DNA from: Pseudomonas sp. efr-133-TYG-5
Lineage (GTDB): Bacteria > Pseudomonadota > Gammaproteobacteria > Pseudomonadales > Pseudomonadaceae
Direction of reading: 5' to 3'
DNA: 64,000 nt
Assembly: GCF_030209175.1 (NCBI RefSeq)
Contig: NZ_JARVSM010000001.1
Span: forward strand, 992,001-1,056,000
The first letter of the stretch is position 1. Each line of letters starts with the position of its first letter. The position numbers and the translations under genes were made by a program. Below, piece after piece: positions 1 to 6,857 of this stretch. The notes under the pieces were generated by a model. The model ran no database searches and was not told the origin of the DNA. It was given only the letters and a program-made list of their open reading frames with translations.

Positions 1-377
1 AGGATCTGCTCGACGCAAAGGTCGACATCGGCCGCGACTTCGACTTGATCTGCGCCAATTTTTCCCTGCTGCATCAGGACATCATCCCGCTGCTCGCCAC
101 CCTGCATGCCCTGCTGGCTCCCGGCGGGGCGCTGGTGATCCAGACCCTGCATCCGTGGGCGGTCGCCGGGGGCGATTATCAGGATGGCTGGCGCGAAGAG
201 GCTTTCGCCGGTTTCAAAGGCCAGTGGCAACCGATGCCCTGGTACTTCCGCACCCTGGCGAGCTGGCTCAACGCGCTGGACATGGCCGGTTTTCAACTGG
301 CCAGCCTGCAGGAGCCGCAGCATCCGCAGAGTGCGCTGCCGCAGTCGTTGCTCCTGGTGGCCGAGCCCCGGCGCTGA
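1..377 (+). CDS. Class I SAM-dependent methyltransferase, C-terminal part (5' end outside window)
   Basis: The frame is open from the first bases of the window and ends at the TGA at 375-377, so only about 124 C-terminal residues are visible. The stretch DFDLICANFSLLHQDI followed by LLAPGGALVIQTLHP is the post-motif II/III part of a class I (Rossmann) SAM-dependent methyltransferase, in which the 'LLxPGG' turn precedes beta-strand 5. The glycine-rich SAM-binding motif must lie upstream of the window, so the substrate cannot be inferred. It converges on the small gene that ends at 381, leaving three bases between the two stop codons. Confidence 0.75.
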   Translation, partial: DLLDAKVDIGRDFDLICANFSLLHQDIIPLLATLHALLAPGGALVIQTLHPWAVAGGDYQDGWREEAFAGFKGQWQPMPWYFRTLASWLNALDMAGFQLASLQEPQHPQSALPQSLLLVAEPRR

Positions 378-380
378 AAC

Positions 381-632
381 CTATGCCGCCGCAACCCGCG
401 CGCGGCGCTGCCCCAACCGATGCTGGGCCAACAAGCGCATCACGTAGCCGATCTTCAGCAGCGTCGGGCCGATGATGGTCATAGCGTGCAGGGCCACCAG
501 CGCAGCTATCGGCATGGCGCCCGCGTACAGGTAAGCGCCGTAGATCCCGGCCAGCAGCATGACCAGGCCGGCGCCCAGCAACTTGCTCGACAGGTGCAGG
601 ACGTTAAGCGGACTCTCGAAGAAAGCGAACAT
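381..632 (-). CDS. ppyR: Small inner-membrane protein, PpyR-like
   Basis: The product has 83 residues: a short N-terminus (MFAFFESPLNVLHLSSK), two hydrophobic segments at about residues 18-38 and 42-62, and a basic tail (LLAQHRLGQRRARV). It resembles the PpyR family named in P. aeruginosa as a regulator of the psl and pyoverdine operons; I make that match from memory of the family, so the name is tentative. The ATG has a good AGGAG about nine bases upstream. A sigma-54 type promoter and three NorR-type palindromes lie directly upstream, implying induction by nitric oxide. The biochemical role of the protein is not evident from its sequence. Confidence 0.7.
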   Translation of the reverse strand: MFAFFESPLNVLHLSSKLLGAGLVMLLAGIYGAYLYAGAMPIAALVALHAMTIIGPTLLKIGYVMRLLAQHRLGQRRARVAAA

Positions 633-674
633 GGTTTCGTACTCCTGAGCGGTTCAGTGGGTACGTCAACCCTT

Positions 675-689
675 TCAACTGTCGTGCCA
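675..689 (-). promoter_or_regulatory. Sigma-54 (-24/-12) promoter of the ppyR-like gene
   Basis: Read on the minus strand this is TGGCACG-ACAG-TTGA, against the sigma-54 consensus TGGCACG-N4-TTGC. The GG and the -12 G have the required 10-base spacing; the only departure is A for C in the -12 element. The predicted start near 664 gives a leader of about 31 nt with an AGGAG ribosome site before the ATG at 632. Confidence 0.7.
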
Positions 690-729
690 GTTTTTTAAGT
701 GAGGAAAATCAGTACATTGCGTTCTGTGG

Positions 730-788
730 AGTCATATTGACTCAGCTGGTTTAAAGTCATTTTGACTTGCAAGAGAGTCACTATGACT
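730..788. promoter_or_regulatory. Three NorR/FhpR-type enhancer sites
   Basis: Three perfect 5-bp inverted repeats AGTCA-N3-TGACT lie at 730-742, 755-767 and 776-788. Each contains the GT-N7-AC core known for the nitric-oxide-sensing enhancer-binding protein NorR, which usually binds three such sites upstream of a sigma-54 promoter. They sit about 66-124 bp upstream of the start predicted from the -24/-12 element at 675-689, a normal enhancer position. No norR-like gene lies in this window. Confidence 0.7.
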
Positions 789-897
789 ACACCACCATTG
801 CGGCGGACGCCGACCATTCGATCCACGGCCCCGCCAGTCGAGCAAGGACTGACTACGCTGTTAATCCAGCCTGTCTAACCTGCCGAGGATGACTGCC

Positions 898-1401
898 ATG
901 CAACGCTTCCAGAAACTCACGCCGTGCCTGTGGTTCGACGACCAGGCCGAAGCGGCGGCCAAGTTTTACTGCGCGATCTTCGATCACTCGAAAATCACCG
1001 CCCTGACCCACTACAGCAAGGTCGGCCAGGAATTCCACGGCCGCCCCGAAGGCGCGGTGATGACGGTCAGTTTCGAACTCGACGGCCAGACGTTCACCGG
1101 GCTCAATGGCGGGCCGCAGTTCAAATTCAGTGAAGCCATTTCGTTTCAGGTCAATTGCCAGAACCAGGAAGAAGTCGATCACTTCTGGGGCAATCTCAGT
1201 GCCGGCGGACCGGTGGAAGCGCAGCAATGCGGCTGGCTCAAGGACAAGTTCGGCGTGTCGTGGCAAATCGTACCGGTCGCGTTTATGCACATGATCACCG
1301 ACCCCGACCAGACCAAGGCCCAACGGGCCATGCAGGCCATGTTCGGGATGAAAAAACTCGACATCGCCGAACTCGAGCGAGCCTTTGCCGGCCAGAGCTA
1401 A
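898..1401 (+). CDS. VOC (PhnB-like, 3-dmu-9_3-mt) family protein
   Basis: The 167-residue protein begins MQRFQKLTPCLWFDDQAEAAAKFY, the first beta-alpha module of the vicinal-oxygen-chelate fold, with a second module ending in the typical DKFGVSWQIVP motif. Family members with this 'PCLWFD..AEEAAxFY' opening are usually annotated as PhnB-like or glyoxalase-related proteins; most have no proven substrate. I chose the ATG at 898 rather than the one at 889 because the GAGG at 885-888 directly abuts the earlier ATG but sits nine bases from the later one. The AraC-type gene follows 34 bases downstream on the same strand. Confidence 0.85.
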   Translation: MQRFQKLTPCLWFDDQAEAAAKFYCAIFDHSKITALTHYSKVGQEFHGRPEGAVMTVSFELDGQTFTGLNGGPQFKFSEAISFQVNCQNQEEVDHFWGNLSAGGPVEAQQCGWLKDKFGVSWQIVPVAFMHMITDPDQTKAQRAMQAMFGMKKLDIAELERAFAGQS

Positions 1402-1435
1402 TACACTCCAGCCCTGGCCCGCCGGGAATAAAAAG

Positions 1436-2269
1436 ATGAAGCACGCTGCCGCCAAAAAACCTGAACAAGCCCCGCGTTTCTGGCGCGACGAGGCCCTGCC
1501 CTTCATCGAAGCGCGGGCCATCGCCGATGGCCGCGAAGTCTGTTATTCCCGGCATTCCCACGCGCACTTTTCGATCGGCGCGATCACCGCCGGCCGCAGC
1601 ACGTACGTACACGAGCACGCGCAATTCGAAGTCGCCGCCGGCACCGTGGTGTTGATGAACCCGGGTGACGTCCACGCCTGCAATCCGATCAATGACCAGC
1701 CGTGGTCGTACCTGATGCTGTACGTCGAAACGCCCTGGCTGACGGATTTGCAGCATCAGATGGGGTTCGGCGCAGACCTTACGTTTCGGCGCTTTTCCAC
1801 CACGCACCTGAGCGATGCGCAGCTGTTCCATGACTTGCAAACGTTCTACAGCGTGCTGGTCGACGCCCGACAGGACGTGCTGCGCAAACACAGCGCGGCC
1901 GTGGAGTTCTTCAGCGACCTACAACTGCGCCTGAACCCGGCGCAACCCGCGCTACGCGAGCCGAACTGCAAACTGCAGCGCGCCGCCGAATACATCCGCG
2001 AACACTGCACCGAGCTGCTCAGCCTCGAGGACATCTGCGCCGCCGCGCAGCTGTCGGCGTCGTACCTGATCCGTGCCTTCAAGCAGCATTACGGCATGAC
2101 ACCCCACGCCTTCCTGGTCAACCAGCGCATCCAGTTCGCCCGCGAACGCCTGCGCCGCGGCCAGTTGATCGCCGACGTCGCACTGGAGGCCGGCTTCGCC
2201 GATCAGGCGCATTTTCAACGGGCGTTCAAACAGCATCTGGCGGCGACGCCGGGGCAGTATCGGGGGTGA
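1436..2269 (+). CDS. AraC family transcriptional regulator
   Basis: The protein of 277 residues has an N-terminal cupin-like sensing domain (about residues 35-160, with HSHAHFSIGAI and VVLMNPGDVHACNP typical of AraC_binding) and a C-terminal double helix-turn-helix (about 178-275, with LSLEDICAAAQLSASYLIRAFKQHYGMTPHAFL and IADVALEAGFADQAHFQRAFKQHLAATPGQYR as its two halves). It lies just downstream of the VOC gene on the same strand. Cupin-AraC proteins of this type often control adjacent amino acid exporters, but no exporter is next to it here, so the target is unknown. Confidence 0.85.
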   Translation: MKHAAAKKPEQAPRFWRDEALPFIEARAIADGREVCYSRHSHAHFSIGAITAGRSTYVHEHAQFEVAAGTVVLMNPGDVHACNPINDQPWSYLMLYVETPWLTDLQHQMGFGADLTFRRFSTTHLSDAQLFHDLQTFYSVLVDARQDVLRKHSAAVEFFSDLQLRLNPAQPALREPNCKLQRAAEYIREHCTELLSLEDICAAAQLSASYLIRAFKQHYGMTPHAFLVNQRIQFARERLRRGQLIADVALEAGFADQAHFQRAFKQHLAATPGQYRG

Positions 2270-2376
2270 AATATAAAACGGCGCTCATCGCTATGGGCAG
2301 TGAGTGTAACGGGCAAAGTTACTGACCCTCATTTGCCACGGACAAATAAATGATCCTCAATTTTCCATTTTCCGAC

Positions 2377-4968
2377 CTAGCCAATAGGGATTGCATAAAT
2401 CAAGTTCTCCTGAGAATTACTCCCATACAACATCTTCTGATCCTGACTCACCACAACTGCATAAAACGTTACCTTCTCCCAAATTGACACACTATTGAAA
2501 GTTACAGCATCCATTTTCATTACTTTGGTTCCGACACTGAGATAAATAAACTTGCCATCCGCCCCCACCGCAAACGCATAGGTTGTGGCCTCCAGCGTAA
2601 CAGTGCGAACGACAACCAGGCTTAGTGTATCTATCACGACAAATGACCTGAGATTTTCCAAGAGCACGTAAACAAAATTTCCGTCTGGGCTCACTCCTAT
2701 TGAATAAACACGAGAACCTACGTCGATGTGCTTAATAAGGCTCAAACTGCGAGCATCAACAACCGAAACCGAACCCTTGACGCTTTCCTCATCGCCACCA
2801 ACATTAATTACATATACTCGACTACCGTCTCTACTTACAGCAATCTCATAAACGGAGCTTTGCAAGTTGATTCTTTTAACTATCTGAAAATTTGAAGAAT
2901 TGTAAATTGCCAACTCACCAAATGTAGTGTCTGGCAGCTGCCAGATCGCATAAAAATATTTTCCATCGGGATTAATTTCCATGTCATACGGATATCTATT
3001 CAAGCCATCTGACTGTGTGCGAATAACTGTAAAGTTGCTTGAATCCATCTCAACAAGGTTCGCCTGATCGTTAAAATATACTTTGCTGTCATCAGGATGC
3101 ACCGTGATGAACGTGGGATAGGTAGTTTGATGAACCTTGATTACTTCCCGGGTGACCGTATCAATGAGTGTCGCATGGTGCGGAGAGGGAAAACCTGGAG
3201 CACTTGCGACAAAGAGACGTGTGCCGCTGGAATTGATAGCCAGGTGCCGACATTGGGGAACTGCAATTGTACCGTACGCAAATACATTCACCGTCCAAGG
3301 TAGCGATACTACCTCCGAACCGTAAAGTCCCTTGGCCGTATATCTGCGCGCTCCCGGCAAAGCTGACAAATGAGAGTAAGAAAACATACCTTGAGCATTG
3401 GCCGGGACCGTGTCGAGTACAGTATTGTGATTGCGCACCTCAACCTGTTGACCCGGACTCGCCGTACCGCTGATCACCAGGGTGGTCGCCGTGGTTGACC
3501 CGCCATTCGCAACGAGCGCACCGGTGGCGGTGTTCTCGTTCACCTTGGTGATGGTTGCGTTGACGACGGCCACCACCTTGATCGTGTAAGCCCGATCCGG
3601 AAACTCCACTGCCGTCGCCCTGACATTGCTCATGTCCATCGACACTGCAAACTTGATGCGCAGTGAGGTGCCATCTCCCAGTTGCTTCAGGTAACTGTTC
3701 AGCAACGCCTCAGGCCAGAAACCCTGGCTGACCCACAGCGGATTGACCCGCGCCGGCAGCCCCTCCCACAAGGCCAGGTTATGCGCTGAACCGTCCGGTT
3801 TCTTGCCCTCCAACGAAAGCCAGCACGGCATGCCATCGGCAATCAGCGTCCAGAGCAAAGCATGAATCGTGGCGTTCCGGGCACCCAGTGCGGCAACGTC
3901 GAGCACGTTATTGGCATCCGCTTCCACGATTTTCGGCGGGATCAGCGCCGTGACCGGCAATGGCAGGATATTCAATGGCAGGACTTGCGATGAGGTCGTA
4001 ACGCCATTGCGTTTGATGACGTAGGTAACATTGACCACTTTGCCCAGGCTATAGGCGAGTACCGAACGCGGTACCACGAACGTCAGCCCGGCACTGACCA
4101 GTCGTTTCGGACTGGTGAAGGACGCGCCCGGCGCACTGATCGCGCCCTCCCAATTGGCGTGGATCTCGTCAGTGGGCAGAAGAGTGCCCTGAGGCACCCA
4201 TACTTCGACATTCTGCAAGGTCGAATCGAAATTGTTGCCTGTCTGTCCCTTGACGGTGGGAGGCGGTAATACAAGTGTGTTGCCGGTAATGACGATAGAG
4301 GACGTCGGCGACACGTGACTGTTACTCAGTTGATCGATGACCATCGCGCTCACCGTGCGGGTACCGTCACCGATCTGCTGCAGGTCAGTGGTCGTCAGGG
4401 TGTATGTGACCGGGTCGGCAGGATGGACGCTGGAAATTGTCTTGCTCCACGTTCCCACGGTCAGCGTCATCACGTCATAGGCGCGCGGATAGGCACGCGT
4501 GAGGGTGAAGGTGGCCGGCTGCCCGGGGCTGATGATGGGCGGATGGCTGGCCGTGATATCGGAAACCGGGTTGTTGAACAGCAGGTTCAGTATCGGATCG
4601 GACTTATTTTTATTACCGCTGATCCGGGTGACTTCGTAGTAGAGAGTATTGAGGCCATCCTTCAACCATCCCCAAGGCAACTCCATCCAAATAGGATCCT
4701 GCTCTTCGCCCGGTTTTATAGGCTTGATCACAGATGTCGCCTGGCCGTTGGCCCACAGCCTTACCGAATCACCCGCTGCAAAGTCGGTGGAAAACAACGT
4801 GACAGGGTCGATCACCATGCCGAGGGCGGTGGACGGCGAATGAATACTCTCAGGAATGCCAAGGTGGTACGTTCCTTCCGGTAGCAGGTTTTCTACCGCG
4901 CCCGGAATCGCCATCGGATACAATTTGAGCAAGGCGCTGATCTGTGTCGAATTGATGTTAATGCTCAT
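2377..4968 (-). CDS. Modular Ig-like domain protein with C-terminal YVTN-type beta-propeller
   Basis: The product has 863 residues and no signal peptide or membrane segment (it starts MSININSTQISALLKLYP). The first 550 residues are rich in beta strands and read as successive Ig-like modules, for example TATTLVISGTASPGQQVEVRN, a bacterial Ig motif. From about residue 565 there are repeated units such as LAINSSGTRLFVAS, ITVHPDDSKVYFN, MEINPDGKYFYAI, IAVSRDGSRVYVINV, IGVSPDGNFVYVLL and FAVGADGKFIYLS, which are the blades of a YVTN/lactonase-like propeller. The 3' half of the gene is clearly AT-richer than the 5' half, which suggests a shuffled C-terminal module. A 24-bp palindrome lies 73 bp upstream of the start. 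Function is unknown; surface or extracellular binding is a guess from architecture. Confidence 0.8.
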   Translation of the reverse strand: MSININSTQISALLKLYPMAIPGAVENLLPEGTYHLGIPESIHSPSTALGMVIDPVTLFSTDFAAGDSVRLWANGQATSVIKPIKPGEEQDPIWMELPWGWLKDGLNTLYYEVTRISGNKNKSDPILNLLFNNPVSDITASHPPIISPGQPATFTLTRAYPRAYDVMTLTVGTWSKTISSVHPADPVTYTLTTTDLQQIGDGTRTVSAMVIDQLSNSHVSPTSSIVITGNTLVLPPPTVKGQTGNNFDSTLQNVEVWVPQGTLLPTDEIHANWEGAISAPGASFTSPKRLVSAGLTFVVPRSVLAYSLGKVVNVTYVIKRNGVTTSSQVLPLNILPLPVTALIPPKIVEADANNVLDVAALGARNATIHALLWTLIADGMPCWLSLEGKKPDGSAHNLALWEGLPARVNPLWVSQGFWPEALLNSYLKQLGDGTSLRIKFAVSMDMSNVRATAVEFPDRAYTIKVVAVVNATITKVNENTATGALVANGGSTTATTLVISGTASPGQQVEVRNHNTVLDTVPANAQGMFSYSHLSALPGARRYTAKGLYGSEVVSLPWTVNVFAYGTIAVPQCRHLAINSSGTRLFVASAPGFPSPHHATLIDTVTREVIKVHQTTYPTFITVHPDDSKVYFNDQANLVEMDSSNFTVIRTQSDGLNRYPYDMEINPDGKYFYAIWQLPDTTFGELAIYNSSNFQIVKRINLQSSVYEIAVSRDGSRVYVINVGGDEESVKGSVSVVDARSLSLIKHIDVGSRVYSIGVSPDGNFVYVLLENLRSFVVIDTLSLVVVRTVTLEATTYAFAVGADGKFIYLSVGTKVMKMDAVTFNSVSIWEKVTFYAVVVSQDQKMLYGSNSQENLIYAIPIG

Positions 4969-5040
4969 GTTGCTCTCCTGGCGTACGGTGAGAAGCCATC
5001 TTCGGGACGAGTCCCATCACACCGCGATAGAAGAGAACCG

Positions 5041-5064
5041 TCACCTGTCAGATCTGACAGGTGA
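5041..5064. promoter_or_regulatory. Perfect 24-bp palindrome, candidate operator
   Basis: The 12-base half site TCACCTGTCAGA is followed at once by its exact reverse complement. It is 77 bases upstream of the ATG of the propeller gene (minus strand) and has no adjoining T-tract, so it reads as an operator rather than a terminator. The binding protein is unknown. Confidence 0.55.
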
Positions 5065-5114
5065 GCGTAATTTCAAGACGAATGGTCGCTGTTGAGCGGT
5101 GTTCCCGCAGACGC

Positions 5115-5137
5115 AAAAACGGCCCCGTAAAGGGCCG
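5115..5137 (-). terminator. Rho-independent terminator
   Basis: Stem CGGCCC (5120-5125) pairs with GGGCCG (5132-5137) around a six-base loop, and on the minus strand it is followed by TTTTT (5115-5119). It would end leftward transcripts coming from the LysE gene at 5363-5950 and insulates the propeller gene. Confidence 0.7.
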
Positions 5138-5362
5138 CTTCAATTTCAACGCTCAGGCTCGAGGTTCTGCCGCCACCTCTAGATCGTTCAGCGTCCGATT
5201 CACCACCAGTTATCCGAGCATAATCAGTTGCACAATCCTCGACAGCCGGCACTCAAGACAAACAAATCCGCGAATTCTGGCGCAATACGTAGGCAAAGGC
5301 GCAAGGCGTTCTGGTTTGCCGGACGCTACCTCAAACACCTTTAAACCCAAGGGCCGCCAGCC

Positions 5363-5950
5363 TCACGGCAACAACAGATACCCCGCACTCAACGCCAGCA
5401 ACGCCGCCATGCTCCGGTTGAACAGGCGCATCCCCGCCGGGTTGTTCAGGTAGCCGCGCAGAAACGTCCCGGCATACACCCAGCAGCCCACTGACAGATA
5501 ACAGATCACCAGATACACCGCCGCAAACTGCCAGACCAGTCGCGCCTCGCCATCGGCGACAAACGCGCCCATGCCCGCGACGCAGGCCAGCCAGGCCTTG
5601 GGGTTGAGCCATTGCATCACCGCGCCGTAGAGCATCGACGGCGCGCGCGCCGAATCCGTACTGTTCAACTGCCCGTCATCCGCGGCCAGTTTCCAGGCCA
5701 TGAACAGCAGAAACGCAACGCCGGCCAGTTGCACCACGCGGGTCAACGACGGCCACAGCGTCAGCACTTCGTGCAGGCCCAGGCCCATCAACACCAGCAA
5801 CAGCACAAACCCCAGCGTCGCCCCGGCCACATGCCGCTGGCTGGCCCGAAAGCCGAATTGCGCGCCGGAACTCAACGCGACGATATTCACCGGCCCGGGG
5901 GTAATGGACGCGACCAGGGCAAACGCCGCCATCGACACAATCAGACTCAT
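5363..5950 (-). CDS. LysE family translocator
   Basis: The 195-residue protein has about six hydrophobic segments and the LysE/RhtB signature near its N-terminus (ASITPGPVNIVALSSGAQFGFR, the 'PGPN' turn), plus QWLNPKAWLAC in the middle, the usual second conserved motif. Proteins of this family export amino acids or related metabolites across the inner membrane. It is transcribed away from the DJ-1/PfpI gene at 6093, with 142 bases between the two starts. Its substrate cannot be told from sequence. A second LysE gene lies at 9991. Confidence 0.88.
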   Translation of the reverse strand: MSLIVSMAAFALVASITPGPVNIVALSSGAQFGFRASQRHVAGATLGFVLLLVLMGLGLHEVLTLWPSLTRVVQLAGVAFLLFMAWKLAADDGQLNSTDSARAPSMLYGAVMQWLNPKAWLACVAGMGAFVADGEARLVWQFAAVYLVICYLSVGCWVYAGTFLRGYLNNPAGMRLFNRSMAALLALSAGYLLLP

Positions 5951-6092
5951 CGCACACCTGCTTCAAATCGAGGAACAAGGCGCCCACAGTAGCCAGCACA
6001 CAGCGGGCGGTATTGAAGGAAATTACCCCCGCACGCGCAGACCCACTACGCTATGGCCAGGCGATTACTCTCGACTTGGAAGTCTGTCCTCG

Positions 6093-6848
6093 ATGATTTT
6101 GATTCTGCTGCCCTCTGCCGATTACGATCCCACCGAAAGCAGCGTGCCCTGGCAGGCGCTGCGCGAGGCGGGCATCGCAGTACGCTTTGCCACGCCCCAA
6201 GGCTTGCCTGCCCACGCCGACCCACGGTTGGTGGATATCGGCTTCGGTCTGTTGAATTCGATGCTGATGACGCGCAAGGCCGATCTGCACAGCTACGCGC
6301 AGATGATCGAGTCCGATGCGTTCAGGCAGCCACTGGCGTATGCCGCTGTCGACACGAACGCTTTTGACGGTCTGCTGATCCCCGGCGGTCATGCCAAAGG
6401 CATGCGCACGCTGTTGGAGTCCAAGCAGGCCCAGCAGATCGCCCTGCAATTTTTCAAGGCCGAAAAACCCGTCGCGGCGGTGTGTCATGGCGTGCTGTTG
6501 CTGGCACGCACGCTCGATCCCGACACCGGGCGTTCGCTGTTGTTCGGGCGCAAGGTGACGGCGTTGCTGGCGGCAACCATGGAGTTGCCGGCATGGCTGC
6601 TGACCTCGTTGTGGCTGGGGCGTTACTACCGCACCTACCGGCAGACCGTCGAAGCGGAAGTGAAAACCGCACTGGCCAGCCAATCCGATTTCATACGCGG
6701 GCCGCTGATCGCCAGACGCGATTGCGCGCAGCAACCGCAAGCGGGATTTGTGGTGCGCGACGGACGACTGCTCACGGCGCGCTGGCCCGGCGACTGCCAT
6801 CGATTCGCCGCAGAATGGGTGGCCATGTTGCAGGCCCCCCAATGCTGA
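6093..6848 (+). CDS. DJ-1/PfpI (type 1 glutamine amidotransferase-like) family protein
   Basis: The 251-residue protein carries the DJ-1/PfpI nucleophile elbow PVAAVCHG with Cys131, preceded by FDGLLIPGGHAKGM, the strand-turn that supplies the oxyanion hole. Between these and the C-terminus is the family's variable region, with a hydrophobic stretch LPAWLLTSLWLG. The N-terminus MILILLPSADYDPTESSVPW is the first Rossmann strand, so the ATG at 6093 is the likely start, although only a weak purine-rich site precedes it. Members act as glyoxalases, deglycases or chaperones; which applies here is not decidable. It converges on bphP. Confidence 0.8.
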   Translation: MILILLPSADYDPTESSVPWQALREAGIAVRFATPQGLPAHADPRLVDIGFGLLNSMLMTRKADLHSYAQMIESDAFRQPLAYAAVDTNAFDGLLIPGGHAKGMRTLLESKQAQQIALQFFKAEKPVAAVCHGVLLLARTLDPDTGRSLLFGRKVTALLAATMELPAWLLTSLWLGRYYRTYRQTVEAEVKTALASQSDFIRGPLIARRDCAQQPQAGFVVRDGRLLTARWPGDCHRFAAEWVAMLQAPQC

Positions 6849-6857
6849 GCCGCTCGT

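Larger units (their letters stand above)
4969..5362. other. Intergenic region with operator-like palindrome and terminator
   Basis: This gap of 394 bases holds the ribosome site of the propeller gene, the palindrome at 5041-5064 and the terminator at 5115-5137. Between 5140 and 5360 no intact gene is seen. On the minus strand a short frame ending in LEVAAEPRA and a TGA at the CTCGAGCCTGA near 5160 is interrupted by a TAA about 23 codons upstream, so it may be a remnant of a former coding end, but I cannot identify it. Confidence 0.4.

Noticed and set aside
783..878. A 31-codon open frame (MTTPPLRRTPTIRSTAPPVEQG...) on the plus strand
   Set aside because: It overlaps the third NorR-type palindrome, has no ribosome site and no recognisable sequence, so it is most likely promoter DNA.
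5140..5362. A pseudogene remnant between the terminator and the LysE gene
   Set aside because: The minus-strand end LEVAAEPRA-stop looks gene-like but is preceded by a stop after about 23 codons, and no family was recognised; only mentioned as intergenic.
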